Shown here one piece after another: positions 1 through 6,199 of a DNA stretch of 10,827 bases (position 1 is the first letter of the stretch; each line of letters begins with the position of its first letter). Location: positions 1 through 10,827 of the forward strand of contig SKNI01000481.1 of the NCBI GenBank assembly GCA_007120615.1, given 5' to 3'. Position numbers and translations under genes: made by a program. The stretch comes from Myxococcales bacterium. Lineage in GTDB: Bacteria > Myxococcota_A > Bradymonadia > Bradymonadales > Bradymonadaceae. The notes under the pieces are model-generated. The model was not told where the DNA came from. It did not search any database and saw only the letters and a list, made by a program, of their open reading frames with translations.

Positions 1-21
1 ATATTCGATCGTTTCGGGTCG

Positions 22-275
22 TTTGTGCGTCGCGATAGACGAGGTGGGTGGAGGCTCGTAACTCCTTCTATTAGGGACGCCCTGAACGGCGGGCTATCTA
101 AGCAACTAGGCGTGGGCCTGCCGGAAGGTGGTCGGTTCACGGGGTTGGGTTTGTGCGTCGCGATAGACGAGGTGGTAGGAGGCTCGTAACTCCTTCTATT
201 AAGGACGCCCTGAACGGCGGGCTAATTAAGATTTATGGGTCGGCCTACTGGAAGGTGGTCGGTTCACGGAGTTGG
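22..275. repeat. Imperfect direct repeat, unit about 128 bp, two copies
   Basis: Copy 1 starts at 22 and copy 2 at 150. The first 75 bases of each (22-96 and 150-224) match at 72 positions. An 18-19 base spacer that has diverged follows (97-115 and 225-242), then a 33-base block (116-148 and 243-275) matching at 30 positions. Each unit contains small potential hairpins: CGTC/GACG around 'gcgata', GGAG/CTCC around 'gctcgtaa', and CGCC/GGCG around 'ctgaac'. The conserved blocks are interrupted by a freely varying spacer, and the period is not a multiple of three, so coding is unlikely. I do not recognise the family. The repeat may continue to the left of the window. It occupies most of the gene-free stretch 1-402. 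Confidence 0.85.
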
Positions 276-307
276 CCTGCTGGAAAGTGGTCCGCTTACG
301 GAGTTGG
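243..307. repeat. Short tandem repeat, unit 32 bp, inside the larger repeat
   Basis: The final 33-base block of the 128-bp unit (243-275, starting 'gcctactggaaggtgg') is followed directly by another copy at 275-307, with about 28 of 33 positions the same. A further decayed copy may follow at about 306-332 ('cgtcctgaaccgtggtcgatg'-like bases). The 32-bp module has therefore duplicated on its own as well as within the long unit. No function is evident. Confidence 0.65.
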
Positions 308-329
308 CGTCCTGAACCGTGGTCGATGC

Positions 330-359
330 TCGACGGGAACATTTGATTTCCAGTATACC
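330..359 (+). promoter_or_regulatory. Possible sigma70-like promoter for the lipoprotein gene
   Basis: A TCGACG box (330-335) and a TATACC box (354-359) are separated by 18 bases. Each matches the standard -35 and -10 consensus at four of six positions. The -10 box lies 43 bases before the ATG at 403 and just after the tandem repeats. No strong Shine-Dalgarno sequence is visible before that ATG. This is a weak pattern match in a lineage whose promoter preferences I cannot infer from the window. Confidence 0.25.
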
Positions 360-402
360 TTGCCATCGATCTCGTACCGACCCTGAATCACGTGGTTCAT
401 AG

Positions 403-1608
403 ATGTTCTGGAAGTATTTCCCACCACAACTCATAGCACTCGCCCTACTCCTCTGCACCGCTCTGGGCTGCGGCGAAGATAGCACGAGTCCGCTGGAGCT
501 GGAGCTTCGCACCGAGGCGGTCTGCGTCGACGGGGTTGGGGAGTTCGACGTCTTCATAGAACGTCAGATCTCGGCCATCGGTCCTGTGGGAAATGACCTG
601 GCCGCTTCGACGAACTCGGTGTGGGTGGTGGAGAGCGGCTCCAATACGGTGAGTCGACTGGATCGAGATAGCGGCAGCTATCACGACTTTTTTGTGGACG
701 TTGGAAATGAGCGAAATCCCTACGCTGCCACCGTCGACGAGACCGCTCGGGAGTTGTGGATCGCCAATTACGCCTCCGATACGGTGAGTGTGGCTTCGAT
801 GGACACCGGCGAGATTCTGGAGGAGTTCGAAGACGAGAGCTTTGAGAATCCATCGACGGTGGTGCTCAGCGACACCCACGCCTACGTGGGAAACGTAAAT
901 TTCATAAGCCTCGCCGAGGGCTACGGGCCGGGTAGCATCACGGTGATCGACCGGGCCAATAGCCAGGTGGTGGGGGTATTGGAGACGGAGTTTAAAAATC
1001 CCCAGTTCATGGCGGTGGAGGTCGTCGACGGCAGCGCTACTCTCTTGGTCAGCTCCGGCGGGGAGTTGGAGCGGCGAAACGATCGGGTGGAAGTGGTCAG
1101 CGAAGGTGGACTCGAGATCTATGACATTAACGCCGATCCTGTCGCCCCGGACCATCAAAGTTTCGCCCTTGGCCAAGTGACCGCTGGCAATAAAGGAGCT
1201 CCTGGAGAGCCACTTTTGTCGCCCGACGGCGGTCGGCTTTATTTTGTGAGCGGAAACGCGCCGGTGCTCTTCGTCTTTGATCTCCTGGGGCGAGAGTGGG
1301 TCCACGATGCATCGTCTCCCATCGAGATCTACCAGACCGACGGCGACGCCACTCACAAAGCGGTGTTGGACACCGATGGTCTGCTATGGATCACAGCGTT
1401 TAACGAGGACGCCCTCTATCTTTTCGACACCTCGTGCCTGGAGAATGTGGCTCCTCCGATTGACCTTGGGCGAGTGGCGAATATGCTCGAGGGCCCGCAG
1501 TCGATCCTGGTCGTCGACGATGGTGCCGCCGCCCGCGAGGGCTATGTTGTGATGACCATCTCCAACGCGCTGGGCCGTGTGCGCCTGGTTCCCGTTGAAG
1601 ATCAATGA
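403..1608 (+). CDS. Lipoprotein with YncE-like beta-propeller repeats
   Basis: The 401-residue product starts with a lipoprotein signal peptide: a hydrophobic stretch at residues 9-21 and a lipobox A-L-G-C with the lipidated Cys at 23, so it is probably anchored to a membrane facing the periplasm or the surface. The rest reads as beta-propeller blades of the YncE/NHL kind: 'SVWVVESGSNTVSRLDRDSG' (72-91), 'LWIANYASDTVSVASMDTG' (118-136), 'GSITVIDRANSQVVG' (177-191), 'LYFVSGNAPVLFVFD' (279-293) and 'LWITAFNEDALYLFD' (328-342). Such propellers are usually binding scaffolds; no catalytic motif is visible and the ligand is unknown. The ATG at 403 is chosen because the signal peptide begins there, although its ribosome binding site is poor. 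The adenosyltransferase gene follows 31 bases downstream on the same strand, so the two may be co-transcribed without being functionally related. Confidence 0.85.
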   Translation: MFWKYFPPQLIALALLLCTALGCGEDSTSPLELELRTEAVCVDGVGEFDVFIERQISAIGPVGNDLAASTNSVWVVESGSNTVSRLDRDSGSYHDFFVDVGNERNPYAATVDETARELWIANYASDTVSVASMDTGEILEEFEDESFENPSTVVLSDTHAYVGNVNFISLAEGYGPGSITVIDRANSQVVGVLETEFKNPQFMAVEVVDGSATLLVSSGGELERRNDRVEVVSEGGLEIYDINADPVAPDHQSFALGQVTAGNKGAPGEPLLSPDGGRLYFVSGNAPVLFVFDLLGREWVHDASSPIEIYQTDGDATHKAVLDTDGLLWITAFNEDALYLFDTSCLENVAPPIDLGRVANMLEGPQSILVVDDGAAAREGYVVMTISNALGRVRLVPVEDQ

Positions 1609-1629
1609 AGTAACTTCCCGCCCTGAATT

Positions 1630-1633
1630 GGAG
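1630..1633 (+). promoter_or_regulatory. Ribosome binding site that fixes the adenosyltransferase start
   Basis: GGAG at 1630-1633 lies six bases before a GTG at 1640. This start gives a product beginning V-T-D-K-K-D, which matches the usual N-terminal length of the family. The earlier in-frame GTG at 1577 lies inside the lipoprotein gene and would add 21 residues with no family resemblance. Confidence 0.6.
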
Positions 1634-1639
1634 TCCGCC

Positions 1640-2260
1640 GTGACAGATAAAAAAGACAAGAAATATCGCGATCCCGAACTGGCCATCAACCGGGTCTATA
1701 CGAAGAAGGGAGACAAGGGCAAAACCCGCCTGGTGGGAGGTCAGCAGGTCTCCAAGAGCCACTATCGGATCGCCTCCTACGGCACCCTCGATGAGCTCAA
1801 CGCCTTTGTGGGCGCGGCGCGCCAGACCATCTCCGAAGAATATCCCGACGACGAGAGTTTTGAGAAATTATCCGCCGTACTCCTCAAGGTTCAGCACCAA
1901 CTCTTCAACCTCGGCAGCGTCCTTGCCACGCTTCCCGAAGACGTAGGCGAACAGATGCCCCGGGTCACCACCGAAGACGTCGAAGAACTGGAGGCAAGCA
2001 TCGACGAATATAACGAGAATTGCCCGTCCCTTCGCTCATTTGTGTTGCCCGGAGGAACCCGCCTCAACGCCGACCTCCATCTGGCTCGCACGGTATGCCG
2101 AAGAGCCGAGCGCCTGATCGTCCAATTGGCCGACGAAGAAGAGGTCGACGGCCAGGCCATCGCCTATATCAACCGCCTAAGCGATGCCTTCTTTGTGTGG
2201 AGTCGGTGGGCGTCGATCGGGGCGGGGCAGGCGGAAGTGTTGTGGGATCCCAATATCTAA
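1640..2260 (+). CDS. pduO: Cob(I)alamin adenosyltransferase, PduO type
   Basis: The 206-residue product should transfer the 5'-deoxyadenosyl group of ATP to cob(I)alamin to make adenosylcobalamin, the cofactor of enzymes such as methylmalonyl-CoA mutase. Family hallmarks are in order: the N-terminal ATP-binding motif 'TKKGDKGKTRLVGG' (21-34), 'VSKSHYRIASYGTLDELNA' (37-55), the helix 'LPGGTRLNADLHLARTVCRR' (136-155) followed by AER, and 'NRLSDAFFVWSRWA' (178-191). Length is normal for this cytosolic, trimeric family, and no key motif is missing. No other cobalamin gene is in view, so it may serve salvage or one B12 enzyme. It is unrelated to the CobA/BtuR adenosyltransferases. The symbol denotes family type, since mmaB is used equally; the specific pathway is not shown. 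Confidence 0.93.
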   Translation: MTDKKDKKYRDPELAINRVYTKKGDKGKTRLVGGQQVSKSHYRIASYGTLDELNAFVGAARQTISEEYPDDESFEKLSAVLLKVQHQLFNLGSVLATLPEDVGEQMPRVTTEDVEELEASIDEYNENCPSLRSFVLPGGTRLNADLHLARTVCRRAERLIVQLADEEEVDGQAIAYINRLSDAFFVWSRWASIGAGQAEVLWDPNI

Positions 2261-2261
2261 A

Positions 2262-2496
2262 GGGAGAAAACAGAGAAGGGCAAAGGCAAGGGAAATCGCA
2301 GAGGCGCAGAGGAACGCAGAGACGCAGAGAAGGGCAAGGGAGAAGGGGGCATATGGTGGCGCCCGATGGGTTGCGGATTGCCTACTCCTTGGCGATTGCC
2401 AGACTCTCCCCCTTTTCTTTGCCTTATCTCTGCGTCTTTGCGTTCCTCTGCGTCTCTGCGATTTCCCTTGCCCTTCTCTCTTCTCTCTCTTCTCTT
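2262..2496. repeat. Long imperfect inverted repeat of 'cgcagag' units between convergent genes
   Basis: The left arm (about 2262-2349) and right arm (about 2406-2496) are near reverse complements. Both are built from repeated 'cgcagag' units ('cgcagagacgcagag', 'gaacgcagag') flanked by purine-rich 'gggcaaggg' runs. The connecting loop (about 2350-2405) is unrelated sequence. The element fills the whole gap between the stop codon of the adenosyltransferase gene and that of the barrel gene, which it touches. Similar 'cgcagagacgcagag' repeats are scattered through many bacterial genomes, including cyanobacteria and former deltaproteobacteria. They behave like non-autonomous palindromic elements. 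Here the transcript could fold into a very long hairpin and act as a two-way terminator for the converging operons; this is inference. Reading frames crossing it are by-products of the repeat. Confidence 0.88.
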
Positions 2497-4037
2497 CAAA
2501 AATTGACAATCAGCCCCACGCCCAGGCTGAAGAGGGGTTCGGCAACTCGCAGACCGTCTTCGAGTTCCGGGATAAATTCCACCGGGGGGATGTCCAGTCC
2601 GTATTGCAGCTCTCCGGGACGTCCGCCGTGGACCATGGCCCAGGTGCTTACGCTGAGATAATTCAGGGGTTGGACGCGGTAGTCGAAGCGCATCAGCCAG
2701 GATTGATCGCTGAGGTTGGAGAGTCCGCTCAGTGAGAAAGTGGTGCGCTGCAGGGATCCGGGGTTGGGGAGCGCGGCGAAGACGGCGCCGTAATGACGGC
2801 CCAGATAGAGCGGGCGTACGTCGCCGTTGAGAAAGAGCCAGGGGTAGAGGTCGGTGTCATCGCCGTAGCCGGTGTCGTTGAAGAAATATTCGGCGCCCAC
2901 AAATAGGGTGGTCTGGTCGCCTAAGCGGGCGCCCCATTCACCGCCGACCACCAGTTGGGGGATCCACTCATCGTCTCGTCGATAGGACTCGGGAATGGAG
3001 AAGCCCGACTCGTCAAAGCTCAGCTCTCCTCGCCAGAAGTCTCGCTCCAGGCCGTAGAGAACTGCCAGGTCTGCATAGACGTCGATGGGTCCGAGGGCAG
3101 TGGAGATCGAGGCGCCCAGTTGAAGAGGGTCGGTGCGGCCGAAGGCTACTCCCAGGCCGATTTCGGTGAGCCCTACCAGGAGATCTGCGCGGAAGGCCCC
3201 GCCGGTGTCGGCCAGGTTGCTGACGCCCTCAAAATTGGCCACAGCCATTAGATTTAGGGCCCCCTCCATGGCCGGATATTGCACCTTGATCAGACTCTGA
3301 CCCAGGCGCTCGTCGACGATGGCCAGGGGGTCGCGGCGCTGCTCGTAGAGAAAGTCCGTGGGATTCCAGAAGCGGCCCGTTCCCCACCGCAGGTGCTGAC
3401 GTCCCACGGTAAAAAAGACCTTCCGGCCGGCGTCGAAGCTCAGCCATAATTGATCGAGCGCCAGAGTGGTCTGCTCCGGGGTTTGGGGAGTCATTCCGGT
3501 GGAGCCCGCCGGGGCGGCGATGTCTTCGGAGGCCTCGCCGTCGAAGGCGAATTGGTGGCGAAGGCGACCTCGAAAAAAGCCGCGGACCCGGTCGTCAGGC
3601 CGCGCGTCGAGATAAACATCGAAGAGGCCCGGGGCCGAAAATCCCGACAGGGGCTCAGAAGAGCCGAAGGAGTCGACGGTAAAACTCTGCGTCGACTGCA
3701 AAAAGAGTCTCCCACCGATGGCCAGGGTGTCGTCGTGCTCGTCTAAGAGCGCTTCGGCGCGGCGGGCCGAGGCGTCTTCGTCGAAGGCCCCGGGGCCAAA
3801 GATACTCTGGTCGCGACTTTCGGGCTGCTGTTCTACGTGAGCTTCATCTTCGTCTTCAGAGTCATCTTCGTCTTCAGAGTCATCTCCCTCTTCAGAGTCA
3901 TCTTCGTCTTCAGAGATAGGACTGCCAAAGATCTCGGCCTCTCGACTTCGACGCTCTTCCTCTCGATCGTCATCGGCAAAGGCCGTCGGGGCCCAGAAGA
4001 TGAGCGAGAAGCCGATAAGATAACAAAAAAACTTCAT
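2496..4037 (-). CDS. Outer-membrane beta-barrel protein with acidic N-terminal linker
   Basis: The 513-residue product has a Sec signal peptide (residues 1-21, probable cleavage AFA|DDD). An extremely acidic low-complexity linker follows at about 42-66. From about 105 the protein is a string of amphipathic beta strands ending in Val-Asn-Phe, the C-terminal aromatic signature of outer-membrane barrels. A conserved-looking motif, 'FFTVGRQHLRWGTGRFWNPT' (208-227), and a later 'RRDPLAIVDERLGQ' resemble DUF1302-like barrels coded beside transport systems; that family assignment is from memory. The ATG overlaps the stop codon of the LolA-like gene in an ATGA (4034-4037), so translation is probably coupled. 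It is the last gene of the transporter operon and would be its outer-membrane component. The acidic linker is encoded by a perfect-period DNA repeat. Substrate and pore status are unknown. Confidence 0.8.
   Translation of the reverse strand: MKFFCYLIGFSLIFWAPTAFADDDREEERRSREAEIFGSPISEDEDDSEEGDDSEDEDDSEDEDEAHVEQQPESRDQSIFGPGAFDEDASARRAEALLDEHDDTLAIGGRLFLQSTQSFTVDSFGSSEPLSGFSAPGLFDVYLDARPDDRVRGFFRGRLRHQFAFDGEASEDIAAPAGSTGMTPQTPEQTTLALDQLWLSFDAGRKVFFTVGRQHLRWGTGRFWNPTDFLYEQRRDPLAIVDERLGQSLIKVQYPAMEGALNLMAVANFEGVSNLADTGGAFRADLLVGLTEIGLGVAFGRTDPLQLGASISTALGPIDVYADLAVLYGLERDFWRGELSFDESGFSIPESYRRDDEWIPQLVVGGEWGARLGDQTTLFVGAEYFFNDTGYGDDTDLYPWLFLNGDVRPLYLGRHYGAVFAALPNPGSLQRTTFSLSGLSNLSDQSWLMRFDYRVQPLNYLSVSTWAMVHGGRPGELQYGLDIPPVEFIPELEDGLRVAEPLFSLGVGLIVNF
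3844..3915. repeat. In-frame 18-bp tandem repeat, four copies
   Basis: Four consecutive 18-base units begin at 3844, 3862, 3880 and 3898. Three are identical (plus-strand 'tcatcttcgtcttcagag') and the third has two changes ('tcatctccctcttcagag'). The unit is six codons on the minus strand, so copy-number changes preserve the frame. It encodes the D/S/E linker of the barrel protein just after its signal peptide. Identical DNA copies suggest recent slippage or duplication, which would make linker length vary between strains. Confidence 0.95.
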
Positions 4038-4828
4038 CGAGAACGGCTCTCAATCCAGGCTCGGGTGAAGATATGATCGGGCTGCTCCTCCAGCTCCACG
4101 GAGCGAAAGACCATGGTCGTGCGGTTGCCCGTTTCCACCTCGTCAAAGATTCGGATCTCTCGGGGAAAATAGGCCGTCGATTCACCGTCTTCGGAGCGAA
4201 TTCGCTGCCAGTTGGGATAATAGAGGGTCCTCATCAAGCGCTCGGAGAGGGCGTAATCCTCCTGTTTTAAGAGATTGCCCGACTCCTTATCGACCCAGAT
4301 CTCGAGGATGGGATAGGGAACATCCACGCCCTCGCGGGCGGTCAGTTTGAGATGATGAGCGGTATAGGCCCCGAGGGTATCTTCGCCCTCGTAGGTGGCG
4401 GTGAAATTCTCGGAGAGATTCATGCTGTCAAAATCGGCCCGCTGGCCGCCGGTACCGCCGATTCGCTCTCGCTCGGTTCGTCGCTCCCAATTGCCCACGG
4501 TGGGGTCGTACAGAAAGAGATTTCGATCGATGCGCAGATAGCCCTTGCCGGCCTCCGCACGAGGGCGGGTAAAGAGGAGCACCGTTCGGTCCGAGGATTG
4601 GCGCCGATAGACGACCAATTCGTACGCCGTATCGCTCTGCCCCTCTTCGACCTGGTCGATATAAATCAGGGCCCGATAATCGCTGACGCTCTGACGACGG
4701 TCGTCGAGCTCTTTTAAGACCTCCTGGACTTCGGCTTCGCTCAGGGCCAGTGCCGACGGAATACCGATGGCGAGGGTCGTGATGAACGTCGCCGCGAGGA
4801 TGGTGATGAGGGTGATAAAGCGCTGCAT
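4034..4828 (-). CDS. LolA-like periplasmic carrier (outer membrane lipoprotein-sorting protein family)
   Basis: The 264-residue product has a signal peptide (1-29, likely cleavage after ALA) and no lipobox, so it is probably soluble in the periplasm. The mature part matches the LolA-like 'outer membrane lipoprotein-sorting protein' family: 'LVVYRRQSSDRTVLLFTRPR' (71-90), 'GKGYLRIDRNLFLYDP' (94-109), 'NWERRTERERIGGTGG' (113-128), 'DFDSMNLSENFTATYEGED' (132-150) and 'ILEIWVDKESGNLLKQ' (174-189). LolA-fold proteins are open beta-barrels holding acyl chains in a hydrophobic cavity. A role carrying lipid or lipoprotein between the ABC permeases and the barrel follows from family and position, not from direct evidence. 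AGGAGAG precedes the ATG at good spacing. The gene starts 15 bases after the permease stop and overlaps the barrel gene by ATGA. It is not a canonical LolA; family members elsewhere accompany MMPL or ABC exporters. Confidence 0.85.
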   Translation of the reverse strand: MQRFITLITILAATFITTLAIGIPSALALSEAEVQEVLKELDDRRQSVSDYRALIYIDQVEEGQSDTAYELVVYRRQSSDRTVLLFTRPRAEAGKGYLRIDRNLFLYDPTVGNWERRTERERIGGTGGQRADFDSMNLSENFTATYEGEDTLGAYTAHHLKLTAREGVDVPYPILEIWVDKESGNLLKQEDYALSERLMRTLYYPNWQRIRSEDGESTAYFPREIRIFDEVETGNRTTMVFRSVELEEQPDHIFTRAWIESRSR

Positions 4829-4843
4829 AGTCTCTCCTGGTAC

Positions 4844-6199
4844 TTAACGATGAATCGCTTCTACCGGCTGCATTCGAGAGGCTCGCCAGGCCGGGAAGAA
4901 AGCGGCAAGGCCCATGACGAGCGTCATGGCGATGACCGCGCCCAACACCTGTTTGAGTCCGACGACGAGGACGAATATATCATTCAACAAGATCGCTCGC
5001 ACGGCGTCGGAGGGGATGGGGATTTGTGCGGCCGTTATTGCGGCTGCCACGGCGGTTCCCAGGGCTGCTCCCGCAAGGCTTGCGGCCAATCCCAGCAGGA
5101 AAGCCTCCACCGCGAAGAGTAATAACACTCCGGTGCGGGTCATGCCGATGGCTCGCACCGTTCCCAACTCCGGGGTTCGCTCGCGCACCGAAATCCACAT
5201 CGTGTTCATCATGCCCACGGCGATAATGATCGCCAGAATTCCAATCAATAAAAAGGCGATGGTGTCGAGAGCGGTGACGATCCAGGTCAGAAATGAGATC
5301 TCATCTTCCCAGGTCGTCAGGTCCAGCCGTTGCCCCGTCCAGTCCTCGCCGGAGACCGTCTCGAATTTGGCAAAGAAGGGCTCCGGCTGATGCTCCAAAA
5401 GGGTATAATCTTCGCTCAAAAAGGCCGCTCGAAGCGTATCCATGACCTCTTCGGAGCGGTCGATATCTTCCAGATAGATCAGAAGCGCTCCCGTGGTCTG
5501 ATCGCTTAAATCATAGAGGTCGAGGACCACGCGGGAAGGCACAAAAATGGCGAAATTACTCAACAGGCCGATATCTTGCGCCACGGCCACGACGGTTACG
5601 TCGACGGTGTTGGCCTGACCTCGAAAGGTCTGGGTTCGAAGAGTGATGGTGTCGCCGACACGGGCGTCGAGGCGGCGGGCCTGACCGGCGAAGATGACCG
5701 CCGTATTCGGTCGACTCAATCCCTGAATATCGCCGACCACTTCCTGGCGGCCGTCGTCGACATATTCGCTCTCCTCGGCCAATTGGAGCACATCGGCCAG
5801 GATGGTCTCGTCTTCGATGTCGACCCCGGCGACGCCGGCCTGCATGGTCGCGCCGGCGGTGATCAAGGAGGCGAATCCCCGCTGTCGATCGACGATCTGG
5901 ACGGCGCCGGTGGTATTCTCCTCCACGATTCGACGAGCCCGGGCGCCGTCTTCGATCAAGGGGGTCACGTCGGTGGGCGTGGTCTTATAAAAGCCCGAAA
6001 CGTTGACGTGGCCGGCGCTCAACGTGGTCGCCGAGCGAAGAAGATGGCCCCGGGTCCCCTCGGAGATCCCCTGAAAGAGCACCAGAAGAGCGGTCACCAT
6101 GGCGATCGCCAGGGCCAGCCAGAGGGTGCGCCGGGGGGCCTGCACGAGGTTGCGGGCGGCGATTCTGACGATGATCAAAAAGCGGTTGATGCTATTCAT
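4844..6199 (-). CDS. FtsX/MacB-like ABC transporter permease (short subunit)
   Basis: The 451-residue product has the LolC/LolE/MacB plan: one N-terminal membrane helix (about 27-44), a periplasmic domain of about 265 residues, then three C-terminal helices (about 312-334, 357-392 and 405-435). After the second helix, 'SVRERTPELGTVRAIG' (337-352) is the typical cytoplasmic coupling segment that contacts the ATPase. The protein ends in 'PAWRASRMQPVEAIHR', the usual FtsX-family tail. Such permeases do not form a through-channel; they pass ATPase motion to the periplasm to eject cargo or drive partners. The ATG overlaps the stop codon of the larger permease in an ATGA (6196-6199). The two different permeases suggest a heterodimer like LolC/LolE. 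The cargo is unknown. Confidence 0.92.
   Translation of the reverse strand: MNSINRFLIIVRIAARNLVQAPRRTLWLALAIAMVTALLVLFQGISEGTRGHLLRSATTLSAGHVNVSGFYKTTPTDVTPLIEDGARARRIVEENTTGAVQIVDRQRGFASLITAGATMQAGVAGVDIEDETILADVLQLAEESEYVDDGRQEVVGDIQGLSRPNTAVIFAGQARRLDARVGDTITLRTQTFRGQANTVDVTVVAVAQDIGLLSNFAIFVPSRVVLDLYDLSDQTTGALLIYLEDIDRSEEVMDTLRAAFLSEDYTLLEHQPEPFFAKFETVSGEDWTGQRLDLTTWEDEISFLTWIVTALDTIAFLLIGILAIIIAVGMMNTMWISVRERTPELGTVRAIGMTRTGVLLLFAVEAFLLGLAASLAGAALGTAVAAAITAAQIPIPSDAVRAILLNDIFVLVVGLKQVLGAVIAMTLVMGLAAFFPAWRASRMQPVEAIHR

Noticed and set aside
22..110. 'gtgcg' near the start of each long repeat as a group II intron 5' end
   Set aside because: Apart from the GTGCG start there is no domain V-like hairpin and no reverse transcriptase in view, and two copies 128 bp apart do not fit an intron.
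22..307. Left repeats as a CRISPR array
   Set aside because: Units of 128 and 32 bp do not give short identical repeats with unique spacers of constant length, and the copies diverge.
153..386. GTG-started 77-codon open frame over the left tandem repeats
   Set aside because: It has no ribosome binding site, the repeat period is not a multiple of three so the copies read in different frames, and the product resembles nothing.
445..1356. Minus-strand open frame of 303 codons opposite the lipoprotein gene
   Set aside because: It is antisense to a gene with a clear signal peptide and propeller repeats; the predicted protein is rich in His and Arg with no recognisable domain, as expected of a shadow frame.
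2020..2735. Plus-strand open frames crossing the inverted repeat
   Set aside because: They run through the adenosyltransferase gene in another frame, the 'cgcagag' repeats and the barrel gene antisense; the Arg- and Gln-rich products are translated repeat.
4034..4828. Naming the periplasmic protein LolA and the ATPase LolD
   Set aside because: The families are related, but this carrier belongs to the broader lipoprotein-sorting-like group and the operon ends in a barrel, so canonical lipoprotein trafficking is not shown.
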